64,000 nt of DNA from Actinomycetaceae bacterium (GTDB taxonomy: Bacteria > Actinomycetota > Actinomycetes > Actinomycetales > Actinomycetaceae): NCBI GenBank assembly GCA_030532405.1, contig JAUNLF010000003.1:186001-250000 (forward strand), written 5' to 3'. Every line of letters begins with the position of its first letter. The stretch's first letter is position 1. Below are positions 45,883 to 55,226 of this stretch, in pieces. Below the pieces are notes generated by a model. It had not been told where the DNA came from, searched no databases, and saw only the letters and a program-made list of their open reading frames with translations. Position numbers and translations under genes: made by a program.

Positions 45883-46471
45883 TTCGGTAGCCCTTCTTAG
45901 AGTGGTACTTCGCGGCGTCCCAGCCCTGCTCGCCAAGCCACTTGATCAGCGAGTCGGCGCCGAGGTTCTTCGCTACGACCAGCCAAGCTTCGCCCTCGTC
46001 GGATAATAAATTCAGCCACTTGGTGAGCATTTCTTGCATCGCCTGTTTGCCGACGCGCACGGGCGGATTAGACCAGATTAGGTCGAAGCGCACGCCCTTT
46101 TCTTGGGCTTCCTCGTAGGCTTTGTCGGCTTCCTTCGCGAAGATGGTCAGGCGGTTTCGATCCGCGTTGCGGCGCGTCAGGTCAAGGGCGCGACGGTTCA
46201 CGTCAACCGCCCACACGTCGGCCCGCGGGCTTGTTGCGGCCAGCACGCACGCGATCGGGCCCCAACCGCACCCCAGGTCTAGGAACGTGCCCGTCTGGGG
46301 TGGTTCGGGAACTTCTTTTAGTAGCGTCTTGGTGCCAAGGTCGAGCCTATGCGCAGAGAACACGGCGTCGGACGTCACCATGTCCAGCGAAATGCCACGC
46401 ACGTCGACATTTACCGGGCGAAGTTCGGACTCCTCGGCCTGCGGACCATCAGAAAAGTAATGTTTCGTCAC
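45851..46471 (-). CDS. class I SAM methyltransferase, RsmC-like
   Basis: The C-terminal half of RsmC/RsmD-type 16S rRNA guanine-N2 methyltransferases as a stand-alone 206-residue protein. N-terminal VFSAHRLDLGTKTLL is the characteristic RsmC entry; TFLDLGCGWGPIACVLA is the SAM loop; LIWSNPPVRVGK is the NPPxxxG catalytic motif. GTG 46471 has a -10 hexamer six bases upstream. The substrate is rRNA by family, not proven. Confidence 0.9.
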   Translation of the reverse strand: MTKHYFSDGPQAEESELRPVNVDVRGISLDMVTSDAVFSAHRLDLGTKTLLKEVPEPPQTGTFLDLGCGWGPIACVLAATSPRADVWAVDVNRRALDLTRRNADRNRLTIFAKEADKAYEEAQEKGVRFDLIWSNPPVRVGKQAMQEMLTKWLNLLSDEGEAWLVVAKNLGADSLIKWLGEQGWDAAKYHSKKGYRIIRVARPANQ

Positions 46472-46477
46472 GCCCCC

Positions 46478-46483
46478 AGCCTA
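46478..46483 (-). promoter_or_regulatory. -10 element TAGGCT for leaderless methyltransferase gene
   Basis: On the minus strand TAGGCT, six bases, then GTG at 46471. Confidence 0.5.
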
Positions 46484-46697
46484 AACGACCAGGGGCCGGC
46501 GGGGAAATGACTTAACGTCCAGCCGCACGCCGCGCGGGCGCGTAAGGCTTTCGGTTTGGCGTGGCTGGCGCCGCCGACATCTGAGGGCGGCCCGGGCGCG
46601 TACGGGCTTTCGCGACACGATGGCGACGGTATCCACAACGTGATGGCACGCCGGCGCGATAGGTGAGAAAATAGGTCCAAATCAACCAGGAGAGCAA

Positions 46698-48245
46698 GTG
46701 ACCGAAGATCACTCCCATAATGATCCAGACATCAAGCGCGCCGAGGACGTCGTTGCCCGCGTGCTTGCCAGAAGTAAAAAGCGCGCCCAGCTGGCCTACG
46801 CGGAGTCCGCTAAGACGCCGGACATTCCGCTTGCGAGTCAAGCAACATCGCTGCAGTCGACGCGCGGGCAGACGGAAAACTCCGCCGGTGCGCTGGAGCG
46901 CGAAGCCCGGCGCGGTACTCGCCGCGTGGAGTCGCTATCGACCGAGCTTGAAGATGTCTCCGAAGTCGAATACCGCCAGGTTCGCCTAGAGCGCGTCGTC
47001 CTCGTTGGTATCTATGAAGACGATGAGGGCGCGGCGGAGAACTCGCTACACGAGCTTGCTGCCCTCGCCGAGACCGCCGGGTCGAAGGTACTGGATGGCG
47101 TATTGCAACGCCGAATGGCGCCCGACCCCGCCACGTATTTGGGGTCTGGCAAAGCCAAGGAGTTGGCCCGCATCGTTGCGTCCGTGGGGGCGGACACGGT
47201 GATTGTGGACGGAGAGTTGGCGCCATCGCAGCGTCGCGGCCTTGAGGACGTTGTCAAAGTTAAGGTTGTGGACCGCACCGCGCTGATCCTTGACATTTTT
47301 GCCCAGCATGCGAAGTCGCGCGAAGGTAAAGCCCAAGTTGAACTTGCCCAGTTGGAATACTTACTGCCGCGCCTGCGCGGTTGGGGTGAGTCCATGTCGC
47401 GTCAGGCCGGTGGTCGTGTCGCGGGCGGTGAGGGTATTGGCTCTCGCGGTCCGGGTGAAACGAAGATTGAGCTTGACCGTCGCCGTATCCACCAGCGCAT
47501 GTCGAAGTTGCGTAAGCAGATTAAGGGGATGAAACCTTCGCGCGAGACGCAGCGTCAAAATCGTCGCGCCGGCCACGTACCGTCCGTTGCAATCGTGGGG
47601 TATACGAACGCGGGTAAGTCCACTTTGCTGAACCGCCTGACCGATGCGGATGTCATGGTTCAAGACGCCCTGTTTGCAACCCTGGACCCCACGGTCCGTC
47701 AGGCTGAAACCCCCGAGCACCGCCTGTACACCCTGGTCGACACGGTCGGCTTCGTGCGAAACCTGCCGACCCAGCTGGTTGAAGCATTCCGCTCCACGCT
47801 TGAAGAAGTTGCCGACGCTGACGTGATCCTGCACGTGGTTGACGCCGCCCACCCCGACCCGATGGGCCAGGTGCGTACCGTTCACGAAGTTCTTGCAGAC
47901 ATCGAGGGCGCCCTGGACATCCCCGAACTCATTGCCCTCAACAAAGCTGACTTGGCGAGCCCCGAACAGATCGCGATCCTGCGTTCGCAGATCCCGAACT
48001 CGGTCGCGATTTCCGCGGCAACCGGGGCCGGAATAGAAGATTTGCGCCGTCAGATCTCCGACATGCTTCCGCGCCCCGCAAAGCACGTTGACGTGGTCAT
48101 TCCCTACGATCACGGTGACCTTGTGCACCGCTTCCACGAAACCGGAGAGATCGACTTCGAAGAATACCTTCCTGCCGGCACCCACCTGGTTGGCCGCGTG
48201 GACGCCGGCCTCGCCTTTGACTTAAGCGACGTGGACGCCTCGTGA
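46698..48245 (+). CDS. hflX: ribosome-associated GTPase HflX
   Basis: Ribosome-splitting GTPase. N-terminal HflX domain with PDPATYLGSGKAKELA, the GPGETKIELDRRRI helix, then G domain: VAIVGYTNAGKSTLLNRLT (G1), DTVGFVRNLP (G3) and LIALNKADLA (G4). 515 residues with a polar N-terminal extension of about 80. GTG 46698 has AGGAGAG upstream. The stop overlaps the next start (GTGA). Confidence 0.96.
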   Translation: MTEDHSHNDPDIKRAEDVVARVLARSKKRAQLAYAESAKTPDIPLASQATSLQSTRGQTENSAGALEREARRGTRRVESLSTELEDVSEVEYRQVRLERVVLVGIYEDDEGAAENSLHELAALAETAGSKVLDGVLQRRMAPDPATYLGSGKAKELARIVASVGADTVIVDGELAPSQRRGLEDVVKVKVVDRTALILDIFAQHAKSREGKAQVELAQLEYLLPRLRGWGESMSRQAGGRVAGGEGIGSRGPGETKIELDRRRIHQRMSKLRKQIKGMKPSRETQRQNRRAGHVPSVAIVGYTNAGKSTLLNRLTDADVMVQDALFATLDPTVRQAETPEHRLYTLVDTVGFVRNLPTQLVEAFRSTLEEVADADVILHVVDAAHPDPMGQVRTVHEVLADIEGALDIPELIALNKADLASPEQIAILRSQIPNSVAISAATGAGIEDLRRQISDMLPRPAKHVDVVIPYDHGDLVHRFHETGEIDFEEYLPAGTHLVGRVDAGLAFDLSDVDAS

Positions 48246-50251
48246 GCAAGCCCGAACCCGAATCCGCACCCAGAGCGCAAAGCCCTGATGAGCCGAGCAA
48301 CTCCGGTGCGGTTAGCCCCGACCTCCGACTATTAAAAAGAGTAGTTGCATCATTTGGCGGTGACGTGCGCCCCGGCCAGCAAAAGATGGTTGAGGGCGTG
48401 TCTGAGGCGCTGGAAAATACGGAGCACCTGCTGGTTGAAGCGGGGACGGGCACCGGAAAGTCGCTCGGGTATTTGGTGCCCGCGATGCGACGCGCTGTGG
48501 AAAACGATGAGCGGATCGTGGTGTCTACGGCGACGCTCGCGCTCCAACGCCAGATTGTGACTAAGGATGCGCCGCAGGTTAATCAAGTTTTGGATGAGCC
48601 GGCCCGCGTCGCTGTTTTGAAGGGCTGGTCGAACTACCTGTGCCTGCACAAGGCGCAGGGAGGCTACCCCGAAGAAGCCCTCATCGACGTTTCCGAGGTT
48701 GCCTCCGAAACTGGCATGGAAGTTTTGCGCCTGCGCGAATGGGCGCAAGAAACCGAGACCGGCGACCGCGACGACCTCGTACCCGGCGTGTCAGACAAAG
48801 CGTGGAAGCAGGTCTCCGTCGATACCCTGGAGTGCCTGGGCCAAACCTGCCCAATGCGCGACGAGTGCTTCGCCGCCCACGCCCGCATGGACGCCGACGA
48901 CGCGAACATCGTAGTCACCAACCACTCAATGCTCGGCATTCACGCCGCCACCGACAACCCGATCTGCGGCGAGTTCGACGCCCTCATCGTCGACGAAGCC
49001 CACGACCTGTCGCGCATCATCCGAAACCAAGCCACCAAAAGCCTGTCGGCCTCCATGGTCGGCTACCGTGCGCGCCGCCTGCACAGGCTCGCATCGCTCA
49101 ATACTGATGGCCTCGAGGGCGCAGCCGACACCCTGGACGCCGTCCTAGACGGCCTCGACGACGGGCTGATAACCGTCCGCCCCGAAGCCCTGGTCGAAGC
49201 CATGAAGGTGCTAGACGGCAAAGTCCGCGACGCCGAAAGCGACCTCGACGCCAGCGGGGCAGAAGGCGCTGAGAAACGCATGGCACTATCCGCGCTCGCG
49301 GATCTAAACAGTTTCTTAGACGCGTGGGGTCGCGATCCAGAACGCATGATCACGTGGATTTCGCGAAGTGATGAGTCCGCGCCCTCGTATATCAACTGTG
49401 CACCACTGGACGTGGCGGGCCCGATCGCGAAACATTTGCTAGAAGACAGCCCCGCGGTGCTAACGTCGGCGACCCTGCAACTTGGCGGCTCATTCAACGC
49501 GATCTCATTTGAAACCGGCATGGCGTTCACCGGGGAGCCAACCAAAACTCTGGACGTCGGCACGCCTTTTGATCCGCCGACGCAAGGCATCCTGTACGTG
49601 GCGCAGCACCTACCGCCGCCGGGCCGCGGAGGTGTCAGCGATGAGGCGCTCGACGAACTCGTCGACCTCGCGAAGGCAGCCGGCGGGGGAGTCCTCGCCC
49701 TCTTCTCATCGCGCGCCGCCGCCAACCAGGGTGCGCAGGCGCTGCGCGACGCCCTCGACGTCACGGTCTACGCGCAGGGGGAAGACCAAATCGGTACGCT
49801 CGTTAAGAATTTTTCCGAGGACGTGGACTCATGCCTGGTGGGCACACTGTCACTGTGGCAGGGCATCGACGTGCGCGGCTGGGCGTGCCGACTGGTCACA
49901 ATCGACCGCATCCCATTCCCCGTACCATCAGACCCAGTAATCGAGGCGCGCACACGCCACGTCGCAAAACAAGGCCGCAACGCGTTTAGGGAAGTATCGC
50001 TAAACCACGCTGCGCTATTGCTCAGCCAGGGGGCGGGCCGCCTGCTACGTAGCCGGCAAGACCGCGGAATGGTTGCGATCCTAGACTCGCGCATCGCAAC
50101 CAAGTCTTACGGCTCCTACCTGCTGAAATCTTTACCTAAACTTTGGCCTACAAGAGACAAAACCATCGCCACACAGAGCCTCAAACGATTAGTGGAAGCT
50201 CACCGTCCGGCCCTGGATTCACAGCTGTTTAACAACGACGTTGAAGCCTAA
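48242..50251 (+). CDS. dinG: DinG/YoaA-like ATP-dependent helicase
   Basis: XPD-family 5'-3' superfamily 2 helicase. Walker A EAGTGTGKSLGYLVP, VSTATLALQRQIV (Ia), cysteines of the Fe-S cluster (C in YLCLHK, then CLGQTCPMRDECF), VDEAHDL (DEAH), C-terminal GTLSLWQGIDVRG and LSQGAGRLLRSRQDRG (VI). 669 residues. It is translationally coupled to hflX. No LexA box is seen in front, as it lies inside the operon. Confidence 0.94.
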   Translation: MSKPEPESAPRAQSPDEPSNSGAVSPDLRLLKRVVASFGGDVRPGQQKMVEGVSEALENTEHLLVEAGTGTGKSLGYLVPAMRRAVENDERIVVSTATLALQRQIVTKDAPQVNQVLDEPARVAVLKGWSNYLCLHKAQGGYPEEALIDVSEVASETGMEVLRLREWAQETETGDRDDLVPGVSDKAWKQVSVDTLECLGQTCPMRDECFAAHARMDADDANIVVTNHSMLGIHAATDNPICGEFDALIVDEAHDLSRIIRNQATKSLSASMVGYRARRLHRLASLNTDGLEGAADTLDAVLDGLDDGLITVRPEALVEAMKVLDGKVRDAESDLDASGAEGAEKRMALSALADLNSFLDAWGRDPERMITWISRSDESAPSYINCAPLDVAGPIAKHLLEDSPAVLTSATLQLGGSFNAISFETGMAFTGEPTKTLDVGTPFDPPTQGILYVAQHLPPPGRGGVSDEALDELVDLAKAAGGGVLALFSSRAAANQGAQALRDALDVTVYAQGEDQIGTLVKNFSEDVDSCLVGTLSLWQGIDVRGWACRLVTIDRIPFPVPSDPVIEARTRHVAKQGRNAFREVSLNHAALLLSQGAGRLLRSRQDRGMVAILDSRIATKSYGSYLLKSLPKLWPTRDKTIATQSLKRLVEAHRPALDSQLFNNDVEA

Positions 50252-50381
50252 CACCAAAGTGGTCGAAGCTTCGCCCTCATAAATCAAATGTGGGAGTATT
50301 CCCAAGTTCAATGAGACTTATTGGAAATGCCTTTAAGTATGTTTGAATTAGGACGTCGACACAGACTACGAAAGAGGCACC

Positions 50382-51374
50382 ATGGCTAACCCAGCTGTTG
50401 AATCGCTCTACCCGAGCCAGGGCGGAGGACGCCCCTCCAAGATCGCAATCATCGGTGCGGGAGCAGTTGGCACCGCGGTCGCTTACGCGTGTGCAATGCG
50501 CGGCGACGCTCGCGACATCGTCCTTTACGACATCAATAAAGCCAAAGTTGAGGCCGAAGCGCTCGACATTGCGCACGGCATTCAGTTCACGCCGGCCGGA
50601 TCGGTCGAAGGCTCCGACGACATGGAAATCGTACGCGGATCAGACCTCGTGATCGTCACCGCGGGCGCCAAGCAAAGGCCGGGACAAACCCGCATCGACC
50701 TTGCCGAATCCACGGTCAACCTGATGAAGCAGATCGTCCCGCAAATCACCGAGGTCGCCCCCGACGCGTACCACATGTACATCACCAACCCGGTTGATAT
50801 CGTCACCTACGCGGCGCTGAAGATTTCGGGCCTGCCGCGCAACCGCGTATTCGGCTCCGGCACCGTTCTGGACACGTCGCGCCTTCGCTACCTCGTCTCG
50901 AAGCACACGGGTGTTGCCATCAAGAACATTCACGCCTACATTGCCGGCGAGCACGGAGACTCCGAGGTCGCGCTCTGGTCGTCTGCCGAAATCGGTAACG
51001 TGCCGCTGCGCCACTGGGGTCCAACCCTGGACGGTAGGTTGTTTGACGCTGAGCTTCGCGATCAGATCGCAAAGGAGGTCGTGAACTCCGCGTACCGCAT
51101 TATCGACGGTAAGGGCGCTACGAACTACGCGATCGGTTTGGCCGCGTCGAATATTACGACCGCGTTCTTGCGCGACGAAAACAGGGTCCTAACAGTGTCG
51201 TCGCTACTGGAAGACTGGCACGGTATTTCCGACGTCGTCATGGCTGCACCGACCCTGGTTGACCGCAACGGCGCCGGACGCGTCCTGGAGCCGCCGGTAA
51301 CCCTGCACGAGCGGGACGGCTTGACAGCTTCTGCTGAACAGCTCCGCCAGGTTGCTAGAGGCCTTGGCCTATAG
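50382..51374 (+). CDS. ldh: L-lactate dehydrogenase
   Basis: Reduces pyruvate to L-lactate with [19 protein letters not shown] is the NAD loop; KQRPGQTR has Gln at the specificity position expected for LDH rather than [16 protein letters not shown] and the catalytic His in [13 protein letters not shown] complete the site. 330 residues. ATG 50382 follows AAGAGG. A small hairpin (near 50292) precedes the promoter region. Overlaps the end of lexA by six bases. It points to mixed-acid or lactic fermentation. Confidence 0.95.
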   Translation: MANPAVESLYPSQGGGRPSKIAIIGAGAVGTAVAYACAMRGDARDIVLYDINKAKVEAEALDIAHGIQFTPAGSVEGSDDMEIVRGSDLVIVTAGAKQRPGQTRIDLAESTVNLMKQIVPQITEVAPDAYHMYITNPVDIVTYAALKISGLPRNRVFGSGTVLDTSRLRYLVSKHTGVAIKNIHAYIAGEHGDSEVALWSSAEIGNVPLRHWGPTLDGRLFDAELRDQIAKEVVNSAYRIIDGKGATNYAIGLAASNITTAFLRDENRVLTVSSLLEDWHGISDVVMAAPTLVDRNGAGRVLEPPVTLHERDGLTASAEQLRQVARGLGL

Positions 51375-52073
51375 CGCCCTAATAACGGTTACGACCTTGC
51401 CTAAAATGGTCGCTTCGTTGCCGGGGATGGGAGCGTAGCTTTCGTTACGCGGGAGCAACCACACGTTCCCATCCGCGTGCGACAACACTTTGACGGTTGC
51501 CTCACCGTCGATCATTGCCGCCACAATTTCGCCGTCCTCCGCGGATGGCTGTTGACGTATGACAACGTAGTCACCGTCGCAGATCGCGGCCTCAATCATC
51601 GAATCGCCCGATACTTCCAAAACGAAGAGCTGGCCGCGCCCGGTCAAACGCTCCGGTAGCGTGAACATGTCGTCCACGCTTTGCTCAGCGGTGATCGGTT
51701 CGCCAGCCGCGATGCGGCCAACCAGGGGAGCGGTCGTTGTCTCTCCGTCGGCCACATCAGATACGGGTACGAATACCGAACCAACACTTGCGGCCCCCTC
51801 GCTACCTGCGTTTGCGGGGCTTTTTTCATCCGCGGGATCTTCGATGATTTCCAGTGCGCGCGGCAAGCCCGGAGTGCGCCTGATGTATCCCTTTTTCTCA
51901 AGAGCGTCCAACTGGTGTTTCGCGGAAGATGGGGAGGACAGTCCGACGGCGTCCGCAATTTCACGTACCGAGGGCGGGTAGCCGCGTTGCGCGATAACTT
52001 CGGCAAGCACATTTAGAACCTGCTGCTGGCGAGCGGTCATGGGCTGGCGTTCTAAGTCTTCTTGCTCCGTCAT
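51369..52073 (-). CDS. lexA: LexA repressor
   Basis: SOS repressor with self-cleavage stimulated by RecA. N-terminal winged HTH ([21 protein letters not shown] up to 20 residues of the recognition region, about 34-53), then a linker of about 45 residues that is longer than usual, the cleavage site in GRIAAGEP (A123-G124), catalytic S158 in SGDSM and K195 in ATVKV. 234 residues. It is divergent from the LysM gene, with two LexA boxes between them. Confidence 0.97.
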   Translation of the reverse strand: MTEQEDLERQPMTARQQQVLNVLAEVIAQRGYPPSVREIADAVGLSSPSSAKHQLDALEKKGYIRRTPGLPRALEIIEDPADEKSPANAGSEGAASVGSVFVPVSDVADGETTTAPLVGRIAAGEPITAEQSVDDMFTLPERLTGRGQLFVLEVSGDSMIEAAICDGDYVVIRQQPSAEDGEIVAAMIDGEATVKVLSHADGNVWLLPRNESYAPIPGNEATILGKVVTVIRAL

Positions 52074-52175
52074 TGGTTTCCCCCGATTTGCCGGATAATT
52101 CCACCCGTGTGTAGCACCCGGGAAGAATCAATGTCCGTGCCTTCGCTTTCAATGGTTGTTGTCAGTTTAAACGCA

Positions 52176-52201
52176 ATCATAACGATTTGGAACACATGTT
52201 C
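52176..52201 (-). promoter_or_regulatory. lexA promoter: LexA box and -10 element
   Basis: GAACACATGTTC (52190-52201) is a GAAC-N4-GTTC box. On the minus strand it lies eight bases upstream of TATGAT (52176-52181), inside the promoter spacer of lexA, which indicates autorepression. Confidence 0.8.
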
Positions 52202-52252
52202 GAACGTGTCTCGACATTGCTTGAGATTTATTATATCGTACAAGTGTTCGAC

Positions 52253-52264
52253 GAACAGATGTTC
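52253..52264 (+). promoter_or_regulatory. LexA box in front of the LysM gene
   Basis: GAACAGATGTTC lies 14 bases before the GTG at 52279 and just after an AT-rich probable -10 region (about 52229-52239), where bound LexA would block the LysM gene. Confidence 0.75.
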
Positions 52265-52278
52265 GAAAGGGTAGACAG

Positions 52279-52701
52279 GTGAGCGCACTACAGATTCAGC
52301 CGCAGCCTCTGGTTAGGCCAGTTCCGGCTCGTCCGAGCCATCTTTACGTCGTCCCAGATTTAGACGAAACACAGACTTCCGCCGGGTCCGCATCATTGCG
52401 AACCCCCAAGGCAACAGCGGGCCTGGCGGGAACCCTCCGCACGGTAGTGGCGTTCATTTTGTTTGTTGCGGTAATGGCCGGCATTGGCGCGGGCCTTGGG
52501 ATCATCGCGCAAGACACGCCTAGTATCGAGGCCACAACTATTACTTCGGTTCAAGCGGGGGATTCCCTGTGGTCGATCGCCGCGGGGCTCGGCATTGAAG
52601 ACCGATCTTTGGAAGATGTGGTGTTCGACATCCGCACGCTGAACCAGCTGGAGTCCTCGGTCCTAACTCCGGGGCAGATTTTGACTGTTCCGACTAAGTA
52701 G
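52279..52701 (+). CDS. LysM protein, probable SOS-induced division inhibitor
   Basis: 140 residues: a Pro-rich cytoplasmic N-terminus, one membrane span (about 53-76, [18 protein letters not shown]), then an extracellular LysM module (about 90-138: [14 protein letters not shown], then [18 protein letters not shown]). Divergent from lexA and next to nrdR, with its own LexA box, it matches the position of Mycobacterium ChiZ, Corynebacterium DivS and Bacillus YneA. The role as division inhibitor is by context, not shown. GTG 52279 follows AAAGGG. Confidence 0.85.
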   Translation: MSALQIQPQPLVRPVPARPSHLYVVPDLDETQTSAGSASLRTPKATAGLAGTLRTVVAFILFVAVMAGIGAGLGIIAQDTPSIEATTITSVQAGDSLWSIAAGLGIEDRSLEDVVFDIRTLNQLESSVLTPGQILTVPTK

Positions 52702-52814
52702 TTCGCGTAAATGATGCGGGTTCAGCGAAAATGCAAGGTGTTCTGACGCAGCCTACAGCTGTCTATGTATATGATCAGATGAGCAATCATTCGACTATGT
52801 ACATGGAGGCGCCG

Positions 52815-53282
52815 ATGCACTGCCCGTTCTGTCATCACGACGATTCGCGGGTGGTCGATACCCGACTTTCAGACGATGGGCTATCGATCCGTCGCCGTCG
52901 GGAATGTGTCCAATGTAAGCGTCGCTTCTCGACGCTCGAAACGTCCAGCTTCTCCGTAGTAAAACGCGCGGGAGTAGTAGAGCCCTTCTCTCGAGACAAG
53001 GTCATCTCCGGTGTGCGTAAAGCATGCCAGGGCCGCCCCGTTGACGATGACTCGCTAGCTCTGCTTGCCCAGCGCGTGGAAGAAAAGCTTAGGGCATCGG
53101 GCTCCGCAATTGTTTCCACCTCTGAGGTTGGCAAAGCCATCCAACCGTTCCTGCGCGAACTTGACGAGGTCGCCTACCTTCGATTCGCGTCCGTCTACTC
53201 GGGCTTCCAGTCGCTTGACGACTTCCAAGACGCGATCGACAGCCTGCGTGCCGATCGCGAGAAGAACGCGAAAGAGGACTAG
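52815..53282 (+). CDS. nrdR: transcriptional repressor NrdR
   Basis: Zinc-ribbon/ATP-cone regulator of ribonucleotide reductase genes. [17 protein letters not shown] and [14 protein letters not shown] give the four zinc cysteines; [19 protein letters not shown] starts the ATP cone, which ends with [17 protein letters not shown]. 155 residues. ATG 52815 has GGAGG five bases upstream; the frame open to 52731 has no homology. It overlaps the convergent acyl-CoA ligase by four bases. Confidence 0.96.
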   Translation: MHCPFCHHDDSRVVDTRLSDDGLSIRRRRECVQCKRRFSTLETSSFSVVKRAGVVEPFSRDKVISGVRKACQGRPVDDDSLALLAQRVEEKLRASGSAIVSTSEVGKAIQPFLRELDEVAYLRFASVYSGFQSLDDFQDAIDSLRADREKNAKED

Positions 53283-55126
53283 TCCTTCTTACGAAGGCGC
53301 TCCGCTACTTCCTGAGCGCGCGTCTCCACCCGCTCGGACAGGTCGCGCAGTTCTTCGCTAGTGTGTCCAAGGCTCTCACGCCACTGTCCACCAACGCGTT
53401 CACCGCTTTCGCGTAGTTGTTCGCGAAGCTCAATGCTCGACTTCTCCAGACGCTCACCCGCGTCCTCCAAGTACTCCTTGACCTTGCGGCGCATAACCTT
53501 GCCGATCTGCGAGCGCGGAAGCTCCTGCATAACAACGATGCGGCGCGGCAGGGCGTAGTGAGCCAAAGACTTCTCCGCCCAGCGGCGCACATCCTCAAGA
53601 GTGACAGTTGCTCCGGCCTCAAGAATCAAAGCGGCAACAACTTCCTCACCGCGCTGCGATTCAGGCATGCCCACAACCGCAACATCCTCAACACCGGGCA
53701 TGTCACGCACGACATCTTCAACCTGGGACGGGAAAATATTGAACCCGCCCGAGATGATCATCTCTTTCTTACGGTCAGCAATAACAACGAACCCGTCGTC
53801 AACGCGAACCAGGTCGCCCGTGCGCAGCCAACCATCGTGGAACGCTGACTCGGTCTCCTCGGGATTATTCCAGTAACCCTTGAACACCTGCGGGCCACGG
53901 ATCAGCAGTTCGCCAACCTCGCCCTCGGCAACATCACGGTCAAGATCGTCTTGATCTACGATGCGGATTTCCGTAGACGGGAACGGAACGCCCAAAGTGC
54001 CCGCACGACGGCCTTCAGAAAGTGGTGAGCCAAGCGCGATGGGGGAGCATTCGGTCATGCCGTAGCCCTCGACCAAAAGGCCGCCGGTCTCTTCTTCCCA
54101 AGCCTTTGCAAGCTCCCTTGAAAGCGGCATTGCACCCGACAGGGCAAACGTGATCGAGCTCAGGTCCGTCGGGTTCTTTTCCAAGCCCGCAAGGATCCTT
54201 GAGAACATTGGGGCAACACCAATAAAGAACGTGCACGGGATGCGCTTTTGCGCATCCAACACCATGTCCACATCGAACTTGGGTAGCAGCACCAGGGTTG
54301 CGCCCAAGCGAAGTCCGGCACCTACTGCAACCGTGAGGCCAAACGCGTGGAACAGCGGCAAGATTACGTAGAAAGTTTCCGCGCCCTCGTAAAGTGTGGG
54401 AACCCAAGCTTGCGACTGCGCGGTATTAGCACCAATCGACGCGTGGGTGAGCATGGATGCCTTCGGAGTTCCCGTTGTTCCTCCGGTGTGAAGCAGTACG
54501 GCCACGTCCTCAACTTTGGGAACGGGCTTTCCCTTCCACGGCGTTGCATTGGCCCTGGAGCTGTCAAAGTCTTTGGCCCACTTGGGGGTGGGCGAACTCA
54601 TTTGAGACTTCTTTTTCTTAGCCGCACCAACCGGAAGGTTGATTAGGAAACGCGAACCGAGCGGCAATGCCTTAGTTAGGTCCACGGTGAACACGTGGCG
54701 CGGGCGCACAACGCTCATGTCCAAAGACTTAAGGGAGTTCTCCCAAACAATAATGACTTCGCAACCGGCGTCCTTCATTTGGCGCGACAGTTCCGACTTG
54801 GGCGCCAGCGGGTTTGTCTCAACCGCAATCGCGCCGATGGTCATGATCGCGTACAAGCTGACCACGTGCTGAGGGCAGTTGGGTAGCGTGATCCCGACGC
54901 GGTCTCCCGGCCTAACGCCGGAGCGAACAAGCACGCGCGCAGTTTGACGGATCTGACGCTCTAGCTGCGCGTACGTGGTTTGCGCGCCCATGAAGTCCAG
55001 CGCAACCCGGTTGGGGTAGCGCTTTACGGTGTCGAACAGAATTTCAGGGAGCGTGCGGGTCTCTTCCGCGGCTATGTACGGTACGCCCGGCGCGTAGTTC
55101 TTGCGAAGTTTATCGGTCAGGTTCAA
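53279..55126 (-). CDS. long-chain fatty-acid--CoA ligase
   Basis: AMP-forming acyl-CoA synthetase. P-loop [18 protein letters not shown], the acyl-binding [30 protein letters not shown] (A8), [19 protein letters not shown] and the C-terminal adenylation Lys region [11 protein letters not shown] are in order. 615 residues, with an unusual C-terminal extension of about 60 residues rich in Glu/Arg that looks like an amphipathic coiled coil. A perfect 31-bp palindrome 34 bases upstream suggests TetR-type control. Confidence 0.94.
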   Translation of the reverse strand: MNLTDKLRKNYAPGVPYIAAEETRTLPEILFDTVKRYPNRVALDFMGAQTTYAQLERQIRQTARVLVRSGVRPGDRVGITLPNCPQHVVSLYAIMTIGAIAVETNPLAPKSELSRQMKDAGCEVIIVWENSLKSLDMSVVRPRHVFTVDLTKALPLGSRFLINLPVGAAKKKKSQMSSPTPKWAKDFDSSRANATPWKGKPVPKVEDVAVLLHTGGTTGTPKASMLTHASIGANTAQSQAWVPTLYEGAETFYVILPLFHAFGLTVAVGAGLRLGATLVLLPKFDVDMVLDAQKRIPCTFFIGVAPMFSRILAGLEKNPTDLSSITFALSGAMPLSRELAKAWEEETGGLLVEGYGMTECSPIALGSPLSEGRRAGTLGVPFPSTEIRIVDQDDLDRDVAEGEVGELLIRGPQVFKGYWNNPEETESAFHDGWLRTGDLVRVDDGFVVIADRKKEMIISGGFNIFPSQVEDVVRDMPGVEDVAVVGMPESQRGEEVVAALILEAGATVTLEDVRRWAEKSLAHYALPRRIVVMQELPRSQIGKVMRRKVKEYLEDAGERLEKSSIELREQLRESGERVGGQWRESLGHTSEELRDLSERVETRAQEVAERLRKKD

Positions 55127-55159
55127 AGCTTCTCCCCGTTTCGGCCCTGAAAAACATTA

Positions 55160-55190
55160 CCTACGCTACGGTAAGTTACCGTAGCGTAGG
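55160..55190. promoter_or_regulatory. perfect 15-1-15 palindrome, probable operator
   Basis: Left arm CCTACGCTACGGTAA (55160-55174), one base, right arm TTACCGTAGCGTAGG (55176-55190), with no mismatch. It lies 34-64 bases upstream of the acyl-CoA ligase start and downstream of the convergently-read serA stop (55227). There is no T-run, so it is not a typical terminator. Actinomycete TetR-family lipid regulators bind operators of this size and symmetry. Confidence 0.8.
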
Positions 55191-55226
55191 ATGCAAACGA
55201 AACGCGTTAAAATCCTCTAGTTTGGA

